52,653 nucleotides of DNA from CAYNTS01 sp964400495 (GTDB lineage Bacteria; Fidelibacterota; Marinisomatia; SCGC-AAA003-L08; D37C17): positions 1 through 52,653 of the forward strand of contig CAYNTS010000007.1 in the NCBI GenBank assembly GCA_964400495.1. The letters run 5' to 3'. The position numbers and the translations under genes are program-made. How positions within the stretch are numbered: the stretch's first letter is position 1; the number at the start of each line of letters is the position of its first letter. This document shows, piece after piece, positions 28,164 to 35,217 of this stretch. The notes under the pieces are model-generated. The model was not told the DNA's origin, did not search any database, and worked only from the letters and a program-made list of their open reading frames with translations.

Positions 28164-28183
28164 AGTTTAAAAAAAGGTAAAAC

Positions 28184-28393
28184 ATGTCAGAGACAAAACA
28201 AGGAACCGTAAAATGGTTCAACAACACTAAAGGGTATGGATTTATTGAATGTGATGGTGAAAAAGATCTATTTGTACATATGAATGATATTCTTATGGAT
28301 GGGTATAAAACACTTTCAGAAAATCAAAAAGTTGAATTTGAAGTAGGCGAAGGTCAAAAAGGACCTGCAGCTAAAAATGTAAAACCACTTTAG
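28184..28393 (+). CDS. Cold-shock domain protein 1
   Basis: A 69-residue single cold-shock domain that binds single-stranded RNA or DNA. GTVKWFNNTKGYGFIEC carries RNP1, and DLFVHM is RNP2. Compared with the second copy 2.2 kb downstream, RNP1 has Tyr for Phe and RNP2 has Met where Phe is usual, so its nucleic-acid face is slightly altered. AAAGG at 28173-28177 lies six bases before ATG. A perfect hairpin terminator follows, so it is monocistronic at its 3' end. The leader holds a terminator-like hairpin. Confidence 0.93.
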   Translation: MSETKQGTVKWFNNTKGYGFIECDGEKDLFVHMNDILMDGYKTLSENQKVEFEVGEGQKGPAAKNVKPL

Positions 28394-28429
28394 GTTGTAT
28401 ATTTAAGATAAATCATCTTTTAATTGTGT

Positions 28430-28457
28430 AAAAAAGTCACCTTTTGGTGACTTTTTT
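28430..28457 (+). terminator. Rho-independent terminator after csp1
   Basis: A perfect 12-bp inverted repeat: AAAAAAGTCACC, loop TTTT, GGTGACTTTTTT. The core GTCACC/GGTGAC stem is followed by six T, and the A-run on the other side makes it usable in both directions. Confidence 0.93.
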
Positions 28458-28490
28458 ATTAAGTAAAATAGTTAGGGTTGAAAATGAAAA

Positions 28491-29894
28491 ATGAATTTGA
28501 TTAATAAGTTAAACATTTCGGGTAAATTGGTTTATCCAATAATTGAAGGTGGAAAAGGAATCGGAGTCAGTGATGGATTAACAGCTGGTTCGTTTGCAAA
28601 AGCTGGAGCTGTAGGGACAATTTCTGGTGTATTTCCATTTTTATTAAATGAAAACAGTGAAACAATTTTACCAAAGTTTAATGGTAAAACTAGACTTGAA
28701 AGATTTAATGAAATTGTTGAGCAATGTATTGAAGGATGTTTATCACAAATTCAAATTGCACATGAAACCGCAAAGGGAAATGGTAGAATTCACTTAAATA
28801 TTTTATGGGGAATGGCAGGTGCTGAACAAATTTTACATGGTGTAATGGAATCTGCAAAGGATAAAGTACATGGAATTACCTGTGGGGCAGGGATGCCTTA
28901 TAAACTCGCAGAAATTGCTGAAAAGTATAAAGTCCATTATTACCCTATTGTTTCATCTGCTCGATCATTTAGAGCATTATGGTTACGATCGTATAAAAAG
29001 CTGCCTGAATTTCTCGGAGGTGTAGTTTATGAGGATCCGTGGCGAGCCGGTGGTCACACAGGAATTACACAAAAAGAAAATCCAGAAGTGTTTGAAGATT
29101 CACTTCCTAGAGTTAAAGAATTACGGCAGTTTATGGAAAAAGTTGGTTTAGATATAACACCCATAGTAATGGCTGGTGGGGTATGGTATCTAAATAAGTT
29201 TAAAGAATGGATTAATAATATTGATATTGGCCCAATTGCATTTCAGTTTGGTACTCGACCAATGTTGACAAAAGAAAGTCCAATTTCTAAAAAATGGAAA
29301 GAAAAACTGTTATCTCTGAAACGCGAAGACGTCGAGTTAAACAAATTTAGTCCAACTGGCTTCTTTTCTTCTGCCATAAATAATTCATTCTTAAAAGAAC
29401 TTAAAGATAGATCAACAAGACAGATTAAATTTAGTCCTGCTCAAGATGAAACATTTGATGTTATGTATCCAGAAACCAAATCAAGCAGGCCAACGTTTAT
29501 CAATAGTTCGCAGCTTGAAAAAATAAAAACATGGTTTAACAAAGGGTTTACTAAATTGTTAAAAACACCAGATTCAACATTTTTATTTGTAAAACCTGAA
29601 AAAGCACAAGAAATCAGAGAAGATCAAAAAAATTGTAAGGGATGTCTTGCAATGTGTGGTTTTAGCAGTTGGCTAGAGAGAGCAGAAAGTAATTATTCAA
29701 CGGGTGAAACTGCAGACCCTCGTAGTTTTTGCATTCAGAAAACACTCCAAAATGTAATTCAAAATAAAGATATTGAAAACCAACTCATGTTTGCAGGTTC
29801 TAGTGCATTTAAATTTGCTAATGACCCACTATTTAATAAAGGGACATATCCAACTATCAAGGAATTAGTTGAACAAATATTACAAGGAAAGTAA
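28491..29894 (+). CDS. Nitronate monooxygenase-like (2-nitropropane dioxygenase family) flavoprotein
   Basis: A 467-residue TIM-barrel protein of the NPD/nitronate monooxygenase superfamily, FMN enzymes that oxidise alkyl nitronates or, in other branches, act as enoyl reductases. The N-terminus PIIEGGKGIGVSDGLTAGSFAKAGAVGT matches the family opening, and IVMAGGVWYL and FGTRPMLTKESP correspond to the FMN phosphate region. The C-terminal extension has a Cys cluster, CKGCLAMCGFSSW, and a further Cys in RSFCIQK, not typical of classical nitronate monooxygenases; it may bind metal. The start is ATG 28491; an ATG 7 bases upstream is out of frame and closes at once. Confidence 0.7.
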   Translation: MNLINKLNISGKLVYPIIEGGKGIGVSDGLTAGSFAKAGAVGTISGVFPFLLNENSETILPKFNGKTRLERFNEIVEQCIEGCLSQIQIAHETAKGNGRIHLNILWGMAGAEQILHGVMESAKDKVHGITCGAGMPYKLAEIAEKYKVHYYPIVSSARSFRALWLRSYKKLPEFLGGVVYEDPWRAGGHTGITQKENPEVFEDSLPRVKELRQFMEKVGLDITPIVMAGGVWYLNKFKEWINNIDIGPIAFQFGTRPMLTKESPISKKWKEKLLSLKREDVELNKFSPTGFFSSAINNSFLKELKDRSTRQIKFSPAQDETFDVMYPETKSSRPTFINSSQLEKIKTWFNKGFTKLLKTPDSTFLFVKPEKAQEIREDQKNCKGCLAMCGFSSWLERAESNYSTGETADPRSFCIQKTLQNVIQNKDIENQLMFAGSSAFKFANDPLFNKGTYPTIKELVEQILQGK

Positions 29895-29899
29895 CTAGG

Positions 29900-30178
29900 T
29901 TAACAACTTACGTTTGAATTAATAGTTAAACCTTTCCCTCTATAATCATCTATATAGTCAACTGTAAAATTAGAGATATAGGATTCATCTTTTTTGTTGA
30001 CTAAAAAATCGATTCCATCAATATTTAGTTTTGTGTCATCTTTTTGCAACTCATCCAGAGTCATTCCCAAATTGGGACCACCTCAGCCAAACCCAGCCAT
30101 AAAGATTCGAATTAATTTCCCTTTTTCTTGAGAGAGAATGTTATTTATCTCAGTTTTTGCAAGTTCTGTAATTTTCAT
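29900..30178 (-). CDS. HesB/IscA-like selenoprotein (Sec encoded by in-frame TGA)
   Basis: Read on the minus strand from ATG at 30178, this is a 92-residue HesB/IscA-type protein interrupted only by TGA at codon 32 (30085-30083). The flanking residues are AGFG-[TGA]-GGPNLGMTLDE, exactly where family members have the conserved Cys of GFGCGGP. A HesB-like selenoprotein family with Sec at this site is known from other bacteria. The frame stays open on both sides, with conserved family residues after the TGA, ending at TAA 29902-29900. IscA-type proteins bind iron or Fe-S clusters. Other genes here use TGA as a stop, so general reassignment is unlikely. It lies alone between a nitronate monooxygenase-like gene and a cold-shock gene, in opposite orientation to both. 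Confidence 0.85.
30047..30063 (-). promoter_or_regulatory. Candidate bacterial SECIS hairpin
   Basis: On the minus strand, TGACTC and GAGTTG form a 6-bp stem (two G-T wobbles) with apical loop TGGAT. The loop lies 26-30 bases after the TGA, inside the 16-37 base window described for bacterial SECIS elements, and has G at its second position as that model requires. A competing hairpin (TCCC-AATTT-GGGA) lies closer to the TGA, at 9-14 bases. Confidence 0.6.
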
Positions 30179-30401
30179 AAATTCCTAATTATAATATATA
30201 CTTTATAGATAGAAATGCTAACTACAGGTTACAAAAATAATCAAAATATTTTTCTTTGTTATTCGTTTAAAATATTTTTAACTTCAATTATAGAGTGTGG
30301 AATAAGTCTTTCCAATATAGTAATAAAAAATTTACAAATATGAGAAAGCTTTTATTTTACATTAATTAAGGAATATAATCTGATAATTAATAGGAAGTAT
30401 C

Positions 30402-30611
30402 ATGTCAGAAAAAGAAAAAGGAACCGTAAAGTGGTTCAATAATAAAAAAGGGTTTGGTTTTATCTCTCGTGAAGATGGAACCGATGTATTTGTACATTTT
30501 TCAAGTATAAAATCTGATGGATTTAAATCGTTAAAAGATGGTGATTCAGTTGAATTTACTGTTGCAGAGGGTGAAAAAGGTAAACAAGCAGAAGATGTAA
30601 GTATTTTATAA
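30402..30611 (+). CDS. Cold-shock domain protein 2
   Basis: A 69-residue canonical cold-shock protein: GTVKWFNNKKGFGFISRED (RNP1) and DVFVHF (RNP2). It is a paralogue of the protein at 28184-28393; the first codons are nearly identical at DNA level. AGGAAG at 30392-30397 sits four bases before ATG. An all-AT inverted repeat (ATTAATTA at 30361-30368, TAATTAAT at 30384-30391) ends right against the Shine-Dalgarno; such a stem could hide or expose it with temperature, but AT-only stems are weak evidence. Confidence 0.94.
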   Translation: MSEKEKGTVKWFNNKKGFGFISREDGTDVFVHFSSIKSDGFKSLKDGDSVEFTVAEGEKGKQAEDVSIL

Positions 30612-30713
30612 ATTAATGTAATATTTTATATCCGACCAAAATAGTCCTTCTTATTTATGTGAATATTTAAGTAATTTAAATTGTTCATTATTTCACAATA
30701 AATAGAGGGGAAT

Positions 30714-31454
30714 ATGCTTTTAAACTCAATCAAAATAATATTAATATCAAGTATTCTTTTTTGTTTACTTGTTGCAAACTCCAATAATCCACCAAATGCA
30801 AAAACTGGTGCTCCAGGAGAATCTACTTGTATAGATTGCCATAGTACTTACCCCTTAAATTCAGGTAGTGGTTCAATTACATTACATAATATTCCAAGCG
30901 AATATGAACTGGGTCAATCTTATCTAATAGATATTGAGGTACAACATGTAGGGCAAGAAAAATGGGGGTTTGAATTATGTGTAAAAGATGACTCTCAAAA
31001 TCAAGCTGGTTCCTTAAACGTTTATGAAAGTTCAATAACTATGAATGGAATTCAGAATGGGATTACATATTTGAAGCAAAGAAGTTCTGGTACTTTTGAT
31101 GGTCAGTTAAATAGTGCAAACTGGACAGTTGAATGGACAGCTCCTAACGAGTCAATAGATAATATTACATTCTATGCATCTGGAAATGCTGCAAATAGTG
31201 CTATGGGAAACAGTGGGGATTATATTTATACTACTTCAAGTAGTTCTATCCCTTTTATTACTGAATGTTTAGCAGATGGCGATGCTAACATAGATGGAAT
31301 TGTAAATGTAATTGATATTGTAAATTTGGTAAATCATATTTTAGGGACAGTAACCTTATCTGAAGATGGTGTTTGCCATGCCGATATAAATGGGGATGAG
31401 GTGTTAAATGTAATTGATATTGTAAGTATTGTAAATATTATTATAGGAAGTTAG
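30714..31454 (+). CDS. Secreted CXXCH protein with choice-of-anchor V-like domain and dockerin
   Basis: A 246-residue exported protein. The signal peptide (about 1-21) is followed by an NPPNAKTGAPGESTC segment leading into one heme-binding motif, Cys39-x2-Cys42-His43. Then comes a beta-sandwich (about 50-180) resembling the choice-of-anchor V/Reelin-like domain found in Bacteroidota-type secreted proteins. Residues about 188-246 are a type I dockerin with two calcium loops (GDANIDGIVNVIDIV and ADINGDEVLNVIDIV). GAGGGG lies just upstream. It heads a four-gene redox operon with a cytochrome lipoprotein, a b-type membrane protein and YceI. Confidence 0.8.
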   Translation: MLLNSIKIILISSILFCLLVANSNNPPNAKTGAPGESTCIDCHSTYPLNSGSGSITLHNIPSEYELGQSYLIDIEVQHVGQEKWGFELCVKDDSQNQAGSLNVYESSITMNGIQNGITYLKQRSSGTFDGQLNSANWTVEWTAPNESIDNITFYASGNAANSAMGNSGDYIYTTSSSSIPFITECLADGDANIDGIVNVIDIVNLVNHILGTVTLSEDGVCHADINGDEVLNVIDIVSIVNIIIGS

Positions 31455-31456
31455 AC

Positions 31457-31822
31457 ATTAAATATTTATTTATGTTTTTAGGGTTGGTATTAATTTCTTG
31501 TTCTTATATTTTTCAACCCAAAGATAATGAAAAATGTAGTGATGAGTTTGGAGAGTTTTGTTCAATAATTTTTCCAATATTTGAAAGTAAATGTTTAGGG
31601 TGTCATTCAGGTGAGGATCCAAGTGGAGCAATCGATTTGACATCTTTTAATAGTATAGTAAATAGTGGAATTATTGATGATATTAATCTTAGTAATAGTA
31701 TACTTTATAGAAGTATAGTTGATGATGACAGTCCAATGCCCCCAGAGGGTGAAATTCCATTGACAGATGATGAAATCCAAACTATTACCAATTGGATTTT
31801 AGAGGGAGCGATACAATTTTAA
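31457..31822 (+). CDS. Monoheme cytochrome c-type lipoprotein, probable ATT start
   Basis: A 121-residue lipoprotein with one CLGCH heme motif (Cys46, Cys49, His50), then a Met-containing SPMPPEG loop that may supply the second heme ligand, and a C-terminal helix (LTDDEIQTITNWIL) typical of Planctomycete-type and other short c cytochromes. The first ATG (31472) would leave a signal peptide without its basic residue and 21 bases from the nearest Shine-Dalgarno. AGGAAG at 31445-31450 is six bases from ATT 31457, which gives the ideal lipoprotein signal (I/M)KYLFMFLGLVLISC. I therefore choose ATT. Confidence 0.75.
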   Translation: MKYLFMFLGLVLISCSYIFQPKDNEKCSDEFGEFCSIIFPIFESKCLGCHSGEDPSGAIDLTSFNSIVNSGIIDDINLSNSILYRSIVDDDSPMPPEGEIPLTDDEIQTITNWILEGAIQF

Positions 31823-32406
31823 AGTTAAAGTATTTTTTATTTTTGTTTCCAATATTTTTGTCAGCTCAAGAATTTTCTGTTTCTGATAGCCTTCCAAATA
31901 ATATGCCAATTAGTAAAAAAATATTTTGGTCGGAAAATGGTTTATTTCGAAAAACTAGTTTTGCTCCCAAGAGTAGGATAGAAGAGTTGAAATTGCGTCG
32001 AAATATGCTACAAACACATCAAAAATTAGGGGTAATTACACTAGGGATGATGGCATTGCAATCATATTGTGGACAACAATTAATTGATGGTGATTATAAA
32101 TACAAGGAAATTCACCAAAACCTTGGATATGCAACTACAGGTGTTTATTTTACAACAGCTTCATTTTCCATACTTTCACCTCCTGCAAGAAAATACTCTC
32201 ATCGAGTATCATCTATTAAACTCCATCGGTGGCTTGCAATAATTCATTTTACAGGAATGATAGCTCAACCTTGGCTTGGATATAAATCCGCATCTGAATC
32301 AAATGGGTATCATGCTCAGCAATATAAACAATGGCATGTTCAAGTTGGTAATGTAACGCTTATCAGTTTTGCATTGGCATTTTTAACTACAATTCTACCT
32401 TATTAA
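31816..32406 (+). CDS. Cytochrome b561-like membrane protein, probable ATT start
   Basis: About 196 residues. A cleavable or anchor segment (LKLKYFLFLFPIFLSAQ) is followed by four hydrophobic helices carrying His residues at about 68, 100, 129, 137, 144 and 174, the spacing expected for a small b-type cytochrome. Family assignment beyond 'b561-like' is not possible. A TTG at 31792 would give a longer N-terminus but has no Shine-Dalgarno. GAGGGAG at 31801-31807 is eight bases before ATT 31816, which overlaps the previous stop. The next gene, YceI, follows at a TAATG overlap; YceI and b561 genes often neighbour each other. Confidence 0.65.
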   Translation: MLKLKYFLFLFPIFLSAQEFSVSDSLPNNMPISKKIFWSENGLFRKTSFAPKSRIEELKLRRNMLQTHQKLGVITLGMMALQSYCGQQLIDGDYKYKEIHQNLGYATTGVYFTTASFSILSPPARKYSHRVSSIKLHRWLAIIHFTGMIAQPWLGYKSASESNGYHAQQYKQWHVQVGNVTLISFALAFLTTILPY

Positions 32407-32930
32407 TGTCAAAAATATTTATCATTTTATCTTTTCTTGCTATATCTTCTTCACAAATTGAGTTAGAATCTTCGAGCATCACTTATTATGGTAGTCATCC
32501 CTTTCATGACTGGCAAGGCGTGAGCAACTCTGCAAATTATCAAATTAATTGCAGTGAATCCAATACTTGTAAAATATCAATATCAATTCCAGTTGAATCA
32601 TTTGATAGCAAAAATGAAAATAGGGATTCTAATATGTTGGATGTTGTTGAAGAATATTCATATCCCAATATTGAGTTTGAGATTGACCATTTTATCTTAG
32701 AACCAATACAAAATAGTTATAATGTGACGGGAATGTTAACATTTCATGGTATTTCAAATTTAATCGAATCAAAAGTAGACTGTAATCAAAACGGAGCTTA
32801 TCTCGATTGTAAATCATCTTTTCAAATTAAGTTATCAAATTATAAAATAATTCGTCCTGCACTGCTTTTTATAAAGATAGATGATTTAGTTAAAATTGAT
32901 TGTTTATTTTCTTTTAAATTTCCCCAATAA
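32406..32930 (+). CDS. YceI-family periplasmic lipocalin-like protein
   Basis: A 174-residue exported protein with signal peptide MSKIFIILSFLAISSS and the YceI pattern: HDWQGVSN near the start, then FDSKNENRDSNMLDVVEEYSYPNIEF and a GMLTFHGISN strand. YceI proteins form a beta-barrel that binds polyisoprenoid or amphiphilic ligands in the periplasm. Its start overlaps the cytochrome b-like gene's stop. In this operon it may carry a quinone-like or isoprenoid molecule for the redox chain, which is inference. Confidence 0.85.
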   Translation: MSKIFIILSFLAISSSQIELESSSITYYGSHPFHDWQGVSNSANYQINCSESNTCKISISIPVESFDSKNENRDSNMLDVVEEYSYPNIEFEIDHFILEPIQNSYNVTGMLTFHGISNLIESKVDCNQNGAYLDCKSSFQIKLSNYKIIRPALLFIKIDDLVKIDCLFSFKFPQ

Positions 32931-32981
32931 CACATATTCTTTTATTTCATCTCTTTATAAATAGTGATTAATTTTAACACG

Positions 32982-33416
32982 ATGAAAATCTATAAGAAAA
33001 CAATTGCATCATTCATTTTTTTATTTTGTATTACTGGGTGTTTTAAGATTCAAGATAAAAATATCGAAAGTAAGAACGCTAAAATTGTTAAGAAATCTTT
33101 TTATGAAAATGGAAATATTGAAGTTGAATCTGAATTTTTAAATAATCAACTATATGGTATTTCAAAACGATGGTCAGAATCTGGAATATTACTAAATAAA
33201 GTTGAATATATGAATGGATTAGTTCACGGAGATTGGATTTTATATTATCCAACTGGTGTTATAAAACAGGTAACACAATATAAATTTGGTAAAAAACATG
33301 GTTTTGAAAAGTGGTTTTATCAAAATTCACAATTAAAATCTGAAATCGAATATGAAAATGATAAACCAATTACAAATATTGTTCGATTTGATGAAAATGG
33401 GAATTTGATTTATTAG
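32982..33416 (+). CDS. Lipoprotein with YwqK/MORN-like repeats
   Basis: A 144-residue lipoprotein; ATG 32982 starts a typical signal (KKTIASFIFLFCITGC, lipobox Cys19), so the upstream GTG at 32964 is not used. The rest is about four repeats of 22-24 residues with the pattern Y-x-N-G-x-x-x-x-E-x-x-F/Y-x-N-G/N-x-x-x-G-x-x-x-x-W/Y, as in YwqK-family antitoxin and MORN-type repeat proteins. In FCB bacteria such lipoproteins are abundant and mostly of unknown role; no toxin gene is adjacent. No Shine-Dalgarno is evident. Confidence 0.7.
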   Translation: MKIYKKTIASFIFLFCITGCFKIQDKNIESKNAKIVKKSFYENGNIEVESEFLNNQLYGISKRWSESGILLNKVEYMNGLVHGDWILYYPTGVIKQVTQYKFGKKHGFEKWFYQNSQLKSEIEYENDKPITNIVRFDENGNLIY

Positions 33417-33505
33417 TAAACATAGCTTTGAAAAACGAAAATATCACTGTAATTTTAATATGTTTTATTTTTCGATTTTGCAAGTAATCCATTAAGGGGA
33501 TACGA

Positions 33506-34930
33506 ATGAAAACATTTATTATTTTTATTATGGCAATCAGCTTTTTAGCAGGTCAATCGCCTAAATACACAAGTTTTTATCTAACTGATGAAGTTCGTTC
33601 ATCAATTAAAATGCTTATTAAATATAACGATATTGCTGATGAAATTGAAAATCAAGATGATAAAGTAGAATATTTTAAAGCTGTTTCAGAAGCATTTTAT
33701 ATTTCTACTAACAAGTTAGATGCTATTTATTCTAAAAAAGTTGAAGAAAAAAATAATGAAGTCTATGAGATTGAAGTAAATCTTCAAGTAGAACCATCAA
33801 CAATCAATTCAGATTTTACAAGACCTACTTTGAGTTATGAATACAAACCCATTAAAATAACTTCCAAAGCTAAAGATAAAAATATCCATGAAAAACAAGC
33901 CAAAAAAATGAAAATCCAGTACATAAAACTGCATTCCTATTTCAAAGAAATAAATGATGCTTTAGATACACGATTGAGTGAATTAGAATTATTAGAAATT
34001 GAAGCTAATTCAAAAAATGAGAATGAAATTGTTGAAGTTCCAAAACCTGTAGTAGAAAGCCAAAATCAATCAATAATTGAACCTGAGATAAATCAACCTA
34101 TAATAGAAGATGAAAATATGGTTGAAGAATTATCTCCTGATCCTATTACTATTCCGGTTGAAGATGTTGAAGTTGAACAAGAATTGGCAGATTCAACAGT
34201 AATTAATGATGAAATTCCAATTCAAGAAGTTGATGTAAATATCAAAGAAGTAGATAAAGTTGTAGATGTAATATCAACTCCTTCTTTTTGCAATATTAAA
34301 TTACAGTTAGCTGAAGGAAATACAAATAAACTACATGTTGTTTATGATTGTTCAGAATCCATCTACGGTTTTCAATTTGAACTAACTAATTTACATCTCA
34401 ATTATGGAGTAAATCCTAACTTTGATATTCGTTTTAGTGAAAGGACAGGACAAATTATTGGATTTTCATTTAAAGGAGATTCTATGCCTATAGGAAAAGG
34501 ACTATTAGCAGAATTTGGGTTTATTTCCCCTCAAGAAGATATTGAAGTTTGTTTGATCGATGAGGTAATTGCTGGTATGGGAGGAAGTCAAATAAATATT
34601 CAAAAAGTAGAATGTTTACCAATTTTTGGAAGTGGCATCACTGTTGCTGTTGAGCCAGATGTTGAGTTGGAAGAAAAACCTAAAGAGTTAGAAGTTGAAA
34701 ACCCAAAGCAAGAAATTATAGTTGAAGAGATTATAATTTCAGATTTTAAAACAGCGTTTAGAAATGCGCGAAATTCTGGAGCAGATACTTTTGAATTAGA
34801 TGGAATTGTGTATTCAACTTTGACTCGAAAGGATTTTAGGCGAGCATTTAGAAAAGCACGTGCTCAAGGTAAATCTACATTTCGCTTTGGTAAAAGAACC
34901 TACTCAACAAAAATTAAAGAAGAAAATTAA
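33506..34930 (+). CDS. Secreted protein with cohesin-like module and duplicated C-terminal motif
   Basis: A 474-residue exported protein with a signal peptide (about 1-16). An alpha-helical, charged region (about 20-170) leads to a long acidic, Glu/Pro/Val-rich linker (about 170-255). A compact beta module follows (about 260-375, from FCNIKLQL to VECLPIFG), whose YGFQFELTNL and IIGFSFKGDSMPIGKGLL strands resemble cohesin-type folds and the module after the dockerin of the C25 peptidase. After a second acidic linker the C-terminus holds two copies of one motif: FKTAFRNARNSGADTF...YST and FRRAFRKARAQGKSTF...YST. GGGG upstream serves as Shine-Dalgarno. Function unknown. Confidence 0.6.
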   Translation: MKTFIIFIMAISFLAGQSPKYTSFYLTDEVRSSIKMLIKYNDIADEIENQDDKVEYFKAVSEAFYISTNKLDAIYSKKVEEKNNEVYEIEVNLQVEPSTINSDFTRPTLSYEYKPIKITSKAKDKNIHEKQAKKMKIQYIKLHSYFKEINDALDTRLSELELLEIEANSKNENEIVEVPKPVVESQNQSIIEPEINQPIIEDENMVEELSPDPITIPVEDVEVEQELADSTVINDEIPIQEVDVNIKEVDKVVDVISTPSFCNIKLQLAEGNTNKLHVVYDCSESIYGFQFELTNLHLNYGVNPNFDIRFSERTGQIIGFSFKGDSMPIGKGLLAEFGFISPQEDIEVCLIDEVIAGMGGSQINIQKVECLPIFGSGITVAVEPDVELEEKPKELEVENPKQEIIVEEIIISDFKTAFRNARNSGADTFELDGIVYSTLTRKDFRRAFRKARAQGKSTFRFGKRTYSTKIKEEN

Positions 34931-34964
34931 TAGTATATTTAAATTACTACATAAATATAATGGA

Positions 34965-35195
34965 TTACGAGTAATTGAACAGGGTTAATTCTACATTTAT
35001 ACCCGCAAATATACAGAGTGCCCATAATCGACCAAATGCTCCAATCCATACAAGCAAAAATGAAATGTATAGTAAAATTTGACTTTGTAGTGAATTATTT
35101 TCAATGATTTTTCCACTAAACAATACTTAAATTATAAGAAATAATCCAGCTATTTTTGATAGAAGAAGTCGATTTTTGCTAATTAATAATTGTAT
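34965..35195 (-). pseudogene. Remnant of an isoprenylcysteine carboxylmethyltransferase-like gene
   Basis: On the minus strand a continuous hydrophobic reading (LLISKNRLLLSKIAGLFLII, then LFSGKIIENNSLQ, then LLVWIGAFGRLWALCIFAG) is broken by an in-frame TAA at 35129-35127 and ends at TAA 34967-34965. The GAFGRLWALCIFAG segment resembles the N-terminal part of bacterial ICMT-like membrane methyltransferases (G-x-x-x-R-L-W-x-x-x-Y-I-x-G). No start codon precedes it and the catalytic C-terminal half is absent. It lies at the 3' end of the PFOR-acetyltransferase transcript. The family call is from memory of the motif. Confidence 0.45.
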
Positions 35196-35217
35196 TTATT
35201 TTTCTTTAAATTAGTAA

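Noticed and set aside
28484..28504. ATG at 28484 as start of the nitronate monooxygenase-like gene
   Set aside because: It is in a different frame and meets TAA after six codons; ATG 28491 opens the conserved protein.
30083..30085. TGA in the HesB-like gene as evidence of a changed genetic code or of a dead gene
   Set aside because: Many other genes here end in TGA at sensible places (for example 603-605, 1760-1762, 22810-22812), and Trp is encoded by TGG throughout. The conserved Sec/Cys position and intact downstream frame argue against decay.
32982..33416. YwqK-like lipoprotein as part of a toxin-antitoxin pair
   Set aside because: The family name comes from annotation habit; there is no adjacent small toxin gene, and the protein has a lipoprotein signal.
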